Part shown: positions 52,139 to 60,436 of the stretch, one piece after another | How the letters are laid out: every line of letters begins with the position of its first letter | Numbering within the stretch: the first letter of the stretch is position 1 | Source of the DNA: DASZVB01 sp035545855 | GTDB taxonomy: Bacteria; Myxococcota_A; Polyangia; Polyangiales; Polyangiaceae | Length of the DNA: 64,000 nucleotides | NCBI GenBank assembly: GCA_035545855.1 | Contig: DASZXK010000069.1 | Span: 1 to 64,000, forward strand | Reading direction: 5' to 3' | Program-made: the position numbers and the translations under genes | Notes under the pieces: generated by a model | What the model was told of the DNA's origin: nothing | Seen by the model: only the letters and a program-made list of their open reading frames with translations | Databases searched by the model: none

Positions 52139-53014
52139 GTGCGCCCTTCTTCCTTTCGCCTCCTGCTCGGCGTCTTCCCCTTGCTGTTCCTCGGCGCGCC
52201 CGCGTGTTCCGGCTCCGTGTTCTCGGCGGGGACACCGGAAGGCAGCGGAGGCTCTGCCGGCGAAGGAGGCGGCGGCGCTTCCGGCGGGTCGGCGGACGGA
52301 GGCGCGAGCGGCGCTTCGGGGCACGCCTCGTCGGGCGGATCGGCGGGACACGGCAGCGGCGGCTCGGGCGGTCGCGACGGCCAGGCCGGGTCGGGCGACG
52401 GAGGTCTGGTCGGGAGCTCCGGCGGCGCAGACCACGGCGGCGGCACGAGCTCCGGCGGAGCGAGCGCGGGCGGCTCGAACGGCGCGGGAGGGAACCCCGA
52501 CACGGGCGGCGCGTCGCCGGTGGACGCCGGCCCGAAGCCCCTCACGTCTTGCCCGAAGGATCCCCCCGATGGGAACGCGGAGTGTCGCGGCAAGTTCACG
52601 TGCACGTACGGCGACGATCCCCGCCCGAAGTGCCGCGAGGCGTACCAGTGCGACGGCGCCCACTTCCTCGTCTCCGTCTCCGTCTGCACGAAGCTCGAGG
52701 CTTGCTACACGGACGTCTCGCCGCTCCCCGTCATCGGTCAACCCTGCCAGAACGTGAACGAGTTCTGCATCTGGGACTCCGGCCTGGCCTGCAGCTGCAC
52801 CCCCTGCGCGAACGGTTCCTGCTCGAGCGGGCTCACCTGGAGCTGCGCGCCCGCTCCCTCCGACCCCTGCCCGGTGAATCTCCCGAACCTCGGTCAGGCA
52901 TGCGAGTCGAACGCGGCGACGTCCTGCAAGTACGCCGGCTGCCCCGTGGAATCCGCCGCCGTCGCCACCTGCACGAACGGCGCCTGGCAGTGGGACGTCC
53001 CCGTCTGTAACTGA
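52139..53014 (+). CDS. Gly/Ser-rich stalk lipoprotein with Cys-rich C-terminal domain
   Basis: A 291-residue protein with a GTG start. The signal is FRLLLGVFPLLFLGAPAC with lipobox GAPAC. Residues about 30-125 are almost only Gly, Ser, Ala and Asp, forming a flexible stalk. The C-terminal 160 residues have many paired Cys (CRGKFTCTYGDD, CREAYQCDG, CSCTPCANGSCSSG) with Trp/Pro. This is a recurrent myxobacterial surface architecture of unknown function. It is convergent with the GMC oxidoreductase 8 bp away. Confidence 0.78.
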   Translation: MRPSSFRLLLGVFPLLFLGAPACSGSVFSAGTPEGSGGSAGEGGGGASGGSADGGASGASGHASSGGSAGHGSGGSGGRDGQAGSGDGGLVGSSGGADHGGGTSSGGASAGGSNGAGGNPDTGGASPVDAGPKPLTSCPKDPPDGNAECRGKFTCTYGDDPRPKCREAYQCDGAHFLVSVSVCTKLEACYTDVSPLPVIGQPCQNVNEFCIWDSGLACSCTPCANGSCSSGLTWSCAPAPSDPCPVNLPNLGQACESNAATSCKYAGCPVESAAVATCTNGAWQWDVPVCN

Positions 53015-53022
53015 CGAAACCG

Positions 53023-54555
53023 TCAGCCGAGGGGGACCGCTCCGGGCGGTTCCGTCGGCGAGAGCTCTCCGAGGCCGCGGGACACGAGATCCGAGAGCGC
53101 CATGATCGTCGCCTGCGGGTTCACCGAGCTCGGGCTCGGGAAGAGGCTCGCGTCCGCGACGTACACGCCGCGCGTGCCGAGGACGCGCCCCGTCTCGTCG
53201 ACCGCGCCTTCCCGTTCGCTCATGCGGCACGAGCCGAAGACGTGCGTCGCGCTCATCTGGAGGTTCTTCGCGCCGAGGTTCGGCGAGAGCAGGCTCTCCG
53301 TGTCCTTCCGCGAGCGCATCTCGTCCACCACGCCGGGGACGCCGGTGTGGACGTACTCCGCGCCGACGTCGAGGAGCGCGTCCGCGCCGATCTTGAGCCC
53401 CCTGAACACGGTCCGCGCTTCGTCGTCGGGAATGTAGAGGGACATGCTGGGCATGCCGTTCCTTCGCGCGCGGACGCGGCCGTGGACGCGCGCGCGGTAC
53501 ACCGTCGCGATGACCGTCGCGTGCTTCACCTCCCCCAGCCGGCGGAGGAAGCCGTGCCCGACGTCGCCCCAGCGGACCATGAGCACGCTCGGCGGCGCCC
53601 AGAGGCACTCGTACTTCATGCCGCGGATCTCGTCCGAGAGCGCGCCCCACCCCTGCGTCGCACCGACCCAGGGGTCCACGACCTCCGGCAGGATGCCCAC
53701 CATCCCGCCGCCGATGTGCGAGAAGAGCGTTCCACCCACGGCCCCCCCGGCGGTGATCCCGCTCCGCTGGAGGATCACCGGCGTGTGGAGGACGCCTGCG
53801 GCGAGGACGACCCGCCTTGCTCGTACCCGGAACCGCGCGACGACGCCCTGCCCGTTCGGATCGCGAATGGTTCCGACCACCCCGGTGGCCGTATGACCGT
53901 CGAGCTCGACGGATTCCACGTGGGCGCACGTGTAGACGGACGCGCCGTCCCGGACCGCGTCCCGGAGGAACGTCCGATCGACCGATTGCTTCCTGCCGCC
54001 CGCGCATCCCGTGAAACAATCCGCGCTGCCCTCGCAGTCCACGACGGCGCGCGGCAGCGGGCCGCCGTTCATGCCCGCCCGCGCGAGGGCGTCCCGCACG
54101 ACGAGGTTCCGTCTCCCCATCACGGTCATCGGCGTGGGGGCCGCGCGGCTCCGCGAAAAGACGCGACGGTAGGCCGCGTCGAGGAGCGGCCCCGTGAAGA
54201 GCGAGAGCCCCGTCTCGCGCTGCCACGCCTCGCGCACCCAGCCCGGGAGCTCCATCAGGATCGCCGAGTTCACGACGGTGCTCCCGCCGACGCAGCGGGC
54301 CTGGAGCGTCGGGATCTGGGTCGTCCCGGAGAGCATCCGGAGGCCGCCCTCCCAGTAGTAGCGGGCCATGAAGAGAGGAGCGTCGCGGGTCATGTCCTCC
54401 GGGCGGAGCTCCGGGCCCGCTTCGAGCACGACCGTCCGGAGTCCGGCTCGCGCGAGGTTCGCCGCCGCGACGGCCCCGCCGGCGCCGGAGCCGACGACGA
54501 CGACGTCCGCGTCCACGTCGAACCCGGCGCGAACGTCGTCGAAGGGGTGGATCAC
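53023..54555 (-). CDS. GMC-family FAD oxidoreductase (long-chain alcohol/cholesterol-oxidase-like)
   Basis: A 510-residue flavoprotein. The GTG start at 54555 overlaps the stop of the small subunit gene (GTGA). The FAD site is VVVVGSGAGGAVAAANLARAG (Gly 22-27). The middle has CVGGSTVVNSAI, and the end has THVFGSCRM and NPQATIMALSDLVSRG. These follow fungal and bacterial long-chain alcohol oxidases and gluconate-type dehydrogenases. A Cys-rich loop (DCEGSADCFTGCAGGRKQS) lies near residue 175. Substrate unknown. Confidence 0.88.
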   Translation of the reverse strand: MIHPFDDVRAGFDVDADVVVVGSGAGGAVAAANLARAGLRTVVLEAGPELRPEDMTRDAPLFMARYYWEGGLRMLSGTTQIPTLQARCVGGSTVVNSAILMELPGWVREAWQRETGLSLFTGPLLDAAYRRVFSRSRAAPTPMTVMGRRNLVVRDALARAGMNGGPLPRAVVDCEGSADCFTGCAGGRKQSVDRTFLRDAVRDGASVYTCAHVESVELDGHTATGVVGTIRDPNGQGVVARFRVRARRVVLAAGVLHTPVILQRSGITAGGAVGGTLFSHIGGGMVGILPEVVDPWVGATQGWGALSDEIRGMKYECLWAPPSVLMVRWGDVGHGFLRRLGEVKHATVIATVYRARVHGRVRARRNGMPSMSLYIPDDEARTVFRGLKIGADALLDVGAEYVHTGVPGVVDEMRSRKDTESLLSPNLGAKNLQMSATHVFGSCRMSEREGAVDETGRVLGTRGVYVADASLFPSPSSVNPQATIMALSDLVSRGLGELSPTEPPGAVPLG

Positions 54556-55007
54556 GGCGCCCCTCGTTCGAGTGCGCCCGCGCGGACGGGGATCCGGAAC
54601 GGATCCGCCGGCCGTTCGCAGACCGAGTACGCCCCGATGTGCGCGAGCGCCTTCGGGTGCGACATGTAGAGGAGCGTGAGCGTCGCCTTCAGCGCGTCCC
54701 CGACGAGCCGGTACGGCAAGAACCGAGACCGACGGAGTCGTCTTATGCCGGCTTCGCGGGCCGGGGCGGACAAGGACGAGAAGCGGCTCGCCCCGAGCCC
54801 GAGCAGCGGCGCGCCGAGCTCGACGAGCGCGAACAAGGACTGGATGAGCCGTCGCTGGGGCCCCGGGAGCGCGTCCAGGTAGGTGAGCGTCCGGGCGACG
54901 AGCTCCGTGTCCCGGTGATCGGGCGCGCCGTAGTCGTTCCCGGGGAAGAGCGCTTCCGCCGTCGCCTCGAGACCGCGGCGCGTGTTCGCCTCGAGAAAGG
55001 ACGGCAT
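54552..55007 (-). CDS. Small subunit-like protein (gluconate-2-dehydrogenase subunit 3 type)
   Basis: A 151-residue helical protein (LEATAEALFPGNDYGAPDH, ARTLTYLDALPGPQRRLIQSLFALVE). It resembles the small subunit that accompanies GMC dehydrogenases. It lacks a visible Tat signal, unlike many homologues. It is immediately upstream of, and overlapping, the GMC gene, which supports a two-subunit enzyme. Confidence 0.68.
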   Translation of the reverse strand: MPSFLEANTRRGLEATAEALFPGNDYGAPDHRDTELVARTLTYLDALPGPQRRLIQSLFALVELGAPLLGLGASRFSSLSAPAREAGIRRLRRSRFLPYRLVGDALKATLTLLYMSHPKALAHIGAYSVCERPADPFRIPVRAGALERGAP

Positions 55008-55113
55008 GGGGCGGCGAGTCTACCCGGACGGTCGACGACCCTGGAAGGCCGGAGTTCCCGGACGGCGCCTCGACGGTCTTGACGTCCTCGCCACGCGCGC
55101 TCATCTGAGCGTC

Positions 55114-55890
55114 ATGAGCGACACGGCGATCGTCACGGGGGCATCGGCAGGGATCGGAGCGGCGTTCGCGCGTGCCCTCGCGGCGCGCGGAAAGAGTCTG
55201 GTCCTCGTCGCGCGAGACGGCGCTCGCCTGGAGGGGCTCGCGCCGGAGCTCCGCGCGAAGGGCGCCCCATCCGTGACCGTGTTGCCCGCGGACCTCACCG
55301 CCCCGGCGGATCTGGTCCGCGTCGAGCAAGCGGTGCGCTCCGCGGACGGACTGTCACTCCTCGTCAACAACGCCGGGTTCGGCACGGCGGGCGCCTTCGT
55401 GAAGTCCTCGCTCGACGCGGAAGACCGGGAGATCCGTCTGAACGTCCTCGCGCTCGTCCACCTCTGTCACGCGGCGGCCCCGAGGCTCGTCGCACGCGGC
55501 TCCGGGGGCATCATCAACGTCTCGAGCGTTCAAGGATTCTTCCCGTCGCCCTTCGTGGCCACCTACGGAGCGACGAAGGCGTTCGTGACGTCCTTCTCCG
55601 AGGCGCTCGCGGGGGAGCTCGCCGGAACCGGCGTCACCGTGCAGACGCTCTGTCCGGGCTTCACGCGGACGGAGTTCCAGGAGCGGGCGGGCATGAAGAC
55701 GGGCGACGTGCCGAGGTCCGCGTGGATGACGCCGGAATCCGTCGTCGCGGCGTCGCTCGAAGCGCTGGACCGCGGGGACGCGCTCTGCGTGCCGGGAGCG
55801 CAGAACGCCGCGCTAGTGGGCCTCGAGAAGCTCATCCCCCGGGCGCTCACCCGGAAGATCACGGCCCGGCTGAACCGACGCGTCGTCTGA
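55114..55890 (+). CDS. Short-chain dehydrogenase/reductase
   Basis: A 258-residue NAD(P)-dependent SDR. Cofactor motif TGASAGIG (8-15), LVNNAGFG, and the Ser-Tyr-Lys triad in NVSSVQG and YGATK (Y151, K155). PGFTRTEFQ follows. Substrate not predictable. ATG 55114 is the conserved start. The last 78 bases overlap the convergent gene 55813-56817. Confidence 0.93.
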   Translation: MSDTAIVTGASAGIGAAFARALAARGKSLVLVARDGARLEGLAPELRAKGAPSVTVLPADLTAPADLVRVEQAVRSADGLSLLVNNAGFGTAGAFVKSSLDAEDREIRLNVLALVHLCHAAAPRLVARGSGGIINVSSVQGFFPSPFVATYGATKAFVTSFSEALAGELAGTGVTVQTLCPGFTRTEFQERAGMKTGDVPRSAWMTPESVVAASLEALDRGDALCVPGAQNAALVGLEKLIPRALTRKITARLNRRVV

Positions 55891-56817
55891 AACTCCCGGG
55901 GGTGGCGGGCGCCGGCTCCGGCGGCTCCGCGAGGCGCGAAACGCCTCGCAGCGTTCGATGAACGCCGCGGCGCTCTTCGGCATCGGCACGCGTGCCCGGG
56001 CCACGTCCGAGATCAAGCCCTGCCCCGCGCGCAGGAGCGCGAGCCCGTCTTCCATCCACCGCTCGTCCTGCTGGGCGAGCGCGCTGGTCGGCGCGGGCCG
56101 GAAACCGGCGAGCGCCTCGCCCGTGACGACGAAGGTCGTCCACACCTCGAAGAGATCGGCGTCCGTCCGGAGCGTCTCGCACTTCGCCTTGGCGGCCTCC
56201 GTGAACGCGGACACGAGCTCGGGGATCCCGTCGAACTCCGGCGCCGTGAGCGCGTGCCGGAGCGCCTCGCCCATCGCGTCGATCGCGTGCATCGTCTGCG
56301 CGATCTTCACGTAGCGGCTCTCGTAGAAGTCCTGGATGGGGAACGCGAACGCCTTGAACGGCTCCCCCCAGAGCTCGTCGATCCCTTCCTCCCCGCTCCG
56401 GTGGAGCACGAGCCGGCCGAGCGAGAGCGCCTCCTTCAGGTACTCCCCACACTGCCGGAGGAGCTCGTTGTCCGGACGAATCTCGACGCCGAGCGCCTGG
56501 ATCTCGACGAGCTTGGTGAAGACCTGCGTCGCGCGATTGAAGAGTGCTCCCGCGAGCATCGCGCCCTTCACGCGACGCCGCGCCGGGTCTTCTTCGGAGT
56601 CGAACGCGCGCCGCGCTTCCTCGAGTCGCTCGCCCGGGACGTTGATGCCGTGCTCCACGTGGTTGAAGAGGCGGCGCGTGAGCGCCTGGATGAGCCGCTT
56701 CTTCTCCTCGAGCGAGTTCTCCGGCACGTCGTAGGCGCGGATCCAGTACCCGTAGTAGTAGACGCGCTCCCGCCCCTCGATCACGCGCCTGGTCCCTATC
56801 GGAATGTCGTCGACCAT
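55813..56817 (-). CDS. Helical cytoplasmic protein of unknown function
   Basis: A 334-residue protein starting MVDDIPIGTRRVIEGRERVYYYGYW. Strongly helical, without signal or membrane segment. Residues about 30-300 are consistent in codon use and charge pattern; the last 30 residues (PPPPGVSDDASVQPG) are low-complexity and overlap the SDR gene on the other strand. I recognise no domain. The 533-bp upstream gap contains a repeat-rich candidate operator (57095-57139). Confidence 0.65.
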   Translation of the reverse strand: MVDDIPIGTRRVIEGRERVYYYGYWIRAYDVPENSLEEKKRLIQALTRRLFNHVEHGINVPGERLEEARRAFDSEEDPARRRVKGAMLAGALFNRATQVFTKLVEIQALGVEIRPDNELLRQCGEYLKEALSLGRLVLHRSGEEGIDELWGEPFKAFAFPIQDFYESRYVKIAQTMHAIDAMGEALRHALTAPEFDGIPELVSAFTEAAKAKCETLRTDADLFEVWTTFVVTGEALAGFRPAPTSALAQQDERWMEDGLALLRAGQGLISDVARARVPMPKSAAAFIERCEAFRASRSRRSRRPPPPGVSDDASVQPGRDLPGERPGDELLEAH

Positions 56818-57094
56818 GGTGGTTCCCGTTTCCCGTCGGTGACCCACGTTCAATCCGACCGCGGCTCGAAGTCGGCAAGGGGAAACAGGCGTGGGCCGCC
56901 GATTTCTCGACGCGACGGCGACGGGCGCGCAAAGGATTCGCTCGTCGTCCCGTCCGGTCATCGCTCCCGAAACACGGACGAAGCACGACCGTGGATCCAA
57001 CCGCGCATTCGTCGGAACGACGACGATGGCCGCCGAGCGTACCCATCGCTCCCCTCGAGTCCCGAGGAGCGTCTCCGGCCCTCGCGATCACGGT

Positions 57095-57139
57095 CGTCAC
57101 GAACGTCGGTGCGTCGCTAACACCGACGTCACGAACGTC
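57095..57139. promoter_or_regulatory. Direct and inverted repeats in the 533-bp divergent gap
   Basis: CGTCACGAACGTC occurs twice (57095-57107, 57127-57139), 32 bp apart, three helical turns. ACGTCGGTG (57103-57111) and CACCGACGT (57121-57129) form a 9-bp dyad between them. This could be a multi-site operator for 55813-56817 or 57351-58037. The remainder of 56818-57350 shows nothing else I can name. Confidence 0.45.
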
Positions 57140-57350
57140 CCTGCCTCGATCGCGCAGCTCGCCGTGCACGGTTCGAACACTTCGAGAGCGCGCGATCACG
57201 CGTACGAAGATTGCGCAATCGACCCGCCGTACAATCATGCGAGCAAAGTTCGAAGACACTGGACCAATCGATCCGCGTGAATAGGATGCGCTGCCTCGCA
57301 AACGAGCTGCGAGTTCTCTCAACAAGCTCGACGCCGGAGGTGTATTCGAA

Positions 57351-58037
57351 ATGCGTATTTCTCGCCTGATCGTTCTCGGTTCTGCCGCCGCTGCCCTCGC
57401 GTTCGCCGTGGGCACGACCACCGCCAAGGCCGGCATCTCGCTCGTCTACCCGCCTCCGCCGTTCGGCTTTCCGGGTGGCGTCTCGTACCCTCAGCTCGGC
57501 GCGAATTTCTGGAAGTGGCTGGTCGCGCAGCCGGTCTCCACGTCGCCGATCCTCGACACGACGGGCGCGAAGTGCGGCTCGGGCCAGTCGGGTCAGATCT
57601 GGTTCCTCGCCGGCGCTCCCTCGAACGACCCGGTCACCCGGAGCTGCACCGTTCCGTACGGCAAGACGATCGTGTTCCCGATCGTGAACGCCGCCTACTT
57701 CGCGTTCCCGACCGACCCGTCCGACCAGCGGACGGAGGCGTTCGTGCGGAGCCAGGTCACGTTCGTCGAGCAGGCGACGAATCTCCGCGCCGAGGTGGAC
57801 GGCATCCCGGTGCTCGCGCCGAAGCTCTACCTCGAGAGGTCGAAGACCATCAGCACCACGCTCCCGGCCGACAACATCTACGGTCTACCGGCGGGCCAGG
57901 TTCTCGATCCCGGGGCGGACGAGGGCTACTACATCGGCGTCCAGGCGCTCACGCCCGGCTCGCACAAGATCCACTTCCACGGAGAGCTCCCCGGTGGGTT
58001 CGTGCAGGAAGTGACGTACGACCTCACCGTTCGCTGA
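57351..58037 (+). CDS. Secreted hypothetical protein
   Basis: A 228-residue protein with a clear signal peptide (LIVLGSAAAALAFAVGTTTAKA) and GGAGG ribosome site. The mature part has GANFWKWLVAQP, DTTGAKCGSGQSGQIWFLAG, CTVPYGKTIVFPIVN and GSHKIHFHGELPG. This pattern recurs in secreted proteins of soil bacteria that have no known function. Two Cys could form one disulfide. Its end overlaps the convergent DNA methyltransferase gene by 14 bases. Confidence 0.75.
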   Translation: MRISRLIVLGSAAAALAFAVGTTTAKAGISLVYPPPPFGFPGGVSYPQLGANFWKWLVAQPVSTSPILDTTGAKCGSGQSGQIWFLAGAPSNDPVTRSCTVPYGKTIVFPIVNAAYFAFPTDPSDQRTEAFVRSQVTFVEQATNLRAEVDGIPVLAPKLYLERSKTISTTLPADNIYGLPAGQVLDPGADEGYYIGVQALTPGSHKIHFHGELPGGFVQEVTYDLTVR

Positions 58038-59466
58038 ACGACGACCGCGTTCCCCGAACCGCGGCCTCCTGCAGCCGCTCGAGATCGAGCGACTGCAGGA
58101 GCGCCTTGTCGATCGGCCGCTTCTCGTCCCAGAAGACGCGAGCCTCGAAGTAGTCGCGCGCGAGCTCCGAGGAGAGCGCGCGATGGACGCGCCGAGCCGC
58201 CGCCTCCTCCTGGAACGGGAGGAAGTAGCAGGTGTCGTCGAACAGGACGGGGCGTCCCCCGACGGGGCCGACCAGCGCGAACGCGAGCCGCTTGTAGAGC
58301 CCGGAGATCGCGACCTTCCACGGCGCGAAGGAGTATTCGCCGATCCCGAAGACGGAGAACGGCGGACGGCCGCGGTAGATCGCGCTCCGCCGAGCCGCGA
58401 GCGCGTCCGCGTGACGGAGGAGATAGGCGTGGAGCCGCGGGGCACGACGCGCGAGAAGCGTCGTGTCCTCCCCGAGCTTGCGCTGGGGAACGATCACGAG
58501 CCGGGACGTCTCCGTGCGCCCGTTCGCGACGTCCGAGCTCTTCAGGAGCGGGAAGAGGTGGGCCGGTTCCAGCCGGAGGATTTCTCCCGCCGCGTTCCGC
58601 ACCGTCCGCCCGACGCGCGTGAGCTCCATCACGGCGGCCGCGTCGTGCTTCATGCCGGAACGCCACTCGGGGCTCGCGCGCCCGGCGAGGTGCGCGGTCC
58701 GGGCGAAGCGTTCCGAATCGGCGACGAGCACGCCCCCCTGGAAGGATAGCGTCCGCGCGCACGTTCGATCGCCGAGGCGCTCGTGGACGGGGAACTCGAC
58801 CCGAGACGCGCCGCGCTCGCCGAGCTCGACGTGGAGGAGCACCGCTGCGACGCTCGCGCCGAAGAGCTTTCCCGCGTCGATGCGATGGAGCGCGCCGCTC
58901 GCGATCGGCCAGTTTGCCTCACCCGCGACCGTGAGGACGGCCCTCGCGACGGCGGCCTTGCACAGAACGGCGAGCTCCGCGCGGCGACCCACGAGCGCGG
59001 CGAGCAGCCGGAGCAGGATCCACTCGCCGAGATCGAAATTGCTCTTTCCGGTGAGCGCGTCGATCCCGGAGAGGCGCCGCCAGTTCGTCTTCGGCGGCAG
59101 GTTCTCCGAGCGCAGGACCGAAAGACCCGAGTTCGTGACCCAGGGCGGGTTTCCCACGACCGCGAGCGGCTCGGGCAGCGCTGCGAGCTCGCGCTCCCAG
59201 TCGACGGCGAAGAAATCCCCCACCCGAACGCGGGACCGTCCCCGCGGAAGCGCCCGACGGGCACGCGCGGCGTACTCCGGTTTCACCTCCCAGCCGCGGA
59301 GGAGCGCCCCGGGAAACCGCGCAGCGGCGGCGTGGAGGAACGCGCCTTCGCCACAGGTCGGCTCCACGATCGCGCGAGGAGCCCGCCGGAGGACGCCGAG
59401 CGCGGCCTCGGCCAGGGGGCGCGGCGTCTGGAAGTCGCCGAATTCTGCTCGTGCGCGGTTCGCCAT
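58024..59466 (-). CDS. Orphan N6-adenine DNA methyltransferase
   Basis: A 480-residue protein. DFQTPRPLAEAAL and motif I IVEPTCGEGAF bind AdoMet; motif IV is VVGNPPWVTNS, the NPPY/W catalytic signature of amino-methyltransferases. The C-terminal half (FSVFGIGEYSFAPWKVAISGLYK, FDDTCYFLPF) resembles target-recognition regions of type I/IIG methylases. No restriction or specificity subunit is adjacent, so it may be an epigenetic or solitary methylase. ATG 59466 is chosen; the frame further upstream overlaps the divergent gene. Confidence 0.8.
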   Translation of the reverse strand: MANRARAEFGDFQTPRPLAEAALGVLRRAPRAIVEPTCGEGAFLHAAAARFPGALLRGWEVKPEYAARARRALPRGRSRVRVGDFFAVDWERELAALPEPLAVVGNPPWVTNSGLSVLRSENLPPKTNWRRLSGIDALTGKSNFDLGEWILLRLLAALVGRRAELAVLCKAAVARAVLTVAGEANWPIASGALHRIDAGKLFGASVAAVLLHVELGERGASRVEFPVHERLGDRTCARTLSFQGGVLVADSERFARTAHLAGRASPEWRSGMKHDAAAVMELTRVGRTVRNAAGEILRLEPAHLFPLLKSSDVANGRTETSRLVIVPQRKLGEDTTLLARRAPRLHAYLLRHADALAARRSAIYRGRPPFSVFGIGEYSFAPWKVAISGLYKRLAFALVGPVGGRPVLFDDTCYFLPFQEEAAARRVHRALSSELARDYFEARVFWDEKRPIDKALLQSLDLERLQEAAVRGTRSSFSER

Positions 59467-59509
59467 CGCGGCCGTGCCGCACTTTGTCCCGGGAGGGCGG
59501 CCCCGCGCG

Positions 59510-60436
59510 ATGGAGAAAGCGGCAGCGCGAAGTCCCTTGCCGTCCCATCCTCTCCTCGGGCCCCTCGTGATGTGCGACGATGCCCCGGAAATGGCGCTCT
59601 CCGTCGGGAATCCGCGCATCGCCCCCACCGCGCATTTCACGGCCCAGGCGTGGGTCCGCGCCGGATTCGAGAACGCGGCGCTGTTCGATACCCTGGAAGG
59701 ACGCCTGCTCTACGGGAGCGCGTCCAGGTTCCTCGGGCTCCTCTCCTTCGGATCGCCGCTCCTCCAGCACTACCTCGACTACCTCCACGTGCGGCACGCG
59801 GCCTTCGAAAGCCGGCTCCGCGCACTCGCGCCCGACGCGATCGTCGAGATCGGCGCCGGGCTCTCGCCGCGCGGGCTCTCCTTCTGCCGGCGGAACCCGA
59901 ACCTCGTGTACCTGGAGGCGGACCTTCCGGCGATGGTGCGCGAGAAGGAGCGCGCGCTCGCCTCGGTGATGCGCCCGTCGAACTACCACCTGACGACGGT
60001 GGACCTGCTCGACGGCCCCCTCGAAGAGCAGCTCCCGCGCGTGGTGGAGCGCGGGATGCGCGTGGTCGTCGTCACGGAAGGCGTCGTCGACTACCTGGAC
60101 ATGGGCGAGAAGCGGCGAGCCTTCTCCGCGATCGCGTCGTTCCTTCGTTCCCACGGCGGTGGGACGTACCTGTTCGAGGCTCACGCTAGGGAGCTCTTCG
60201 TCGAGGACGTCCGTTTCGCCCGGGTGTTCACCGCGCTCCTCGGGACGCTCGTCGGAAGGAACTTCGAGGGCCGCATCTTCGAGACCGTGGACGACGCGCG
60301 GCGAGCCGTCGTCGAGAGCGGATTCGACACGGCGGCCGTGCTCGACATCGAGGCGCTGAACGACACCTCGAAACGGCCGCCGCTCCGGCACTGCCGGTAC
60401 CGGCTGCTCGAGGCCGTGATCAGGGAGGCGACGTGA
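59510..60436 (+). CDS. LCM/PPM1-type SAM methyltransferase
   Basis: About 308 residues if it starts at ATG 59510 after GGGAGGG; ATG 59570 and 59591 are also possible and leave more room for a promoter. RIAPTAHFTAQAWVRAGFENAALF is the typical start of the leucine carboxyl methyltransferase-like family. IVEIGAGLSPRGLSF is motif I and VVTEGVVDYLD motif II. The substrate is probably a small carboxylate or unknown. The stop overlaps the GTG of the phosphotransferase (GTGA), so the two are coupled. Confidence 0.82.
   Translation: MEKAAARSPLPSHPLLGPLVMCDDAPEMALSVGNPRIAPTAHFTAQAWVRAGFENAALFDTLEGRLLYGSASRFLGLLSFGSPLLQHYLDYLHVRHAAFESRLRALAPDAIVEIGAGLSPRGLSFCRRNPNLVYLEADLPAMVREKERALASVMRPSNYHLTTVDLLDGPLEEQLPRVVERGMRVVVVTEGVVDYLDMGEKRRAFSAIASFLRSHGGGTYLFEAHARELFVEDVRFARVFTALLGTLVGRNFEGRIFETVDDARRAVVESGFDTAAVLDIEALNDTSKRPPLRHCRYRLLEAVIREAT

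Noticed and set aside
57251..57285. GGACCAATCG at about 57260 as another copy of the dispersed repeat.
   Set aside because: Only a 10-base match with none of the neighbouring blocks; likely chance.
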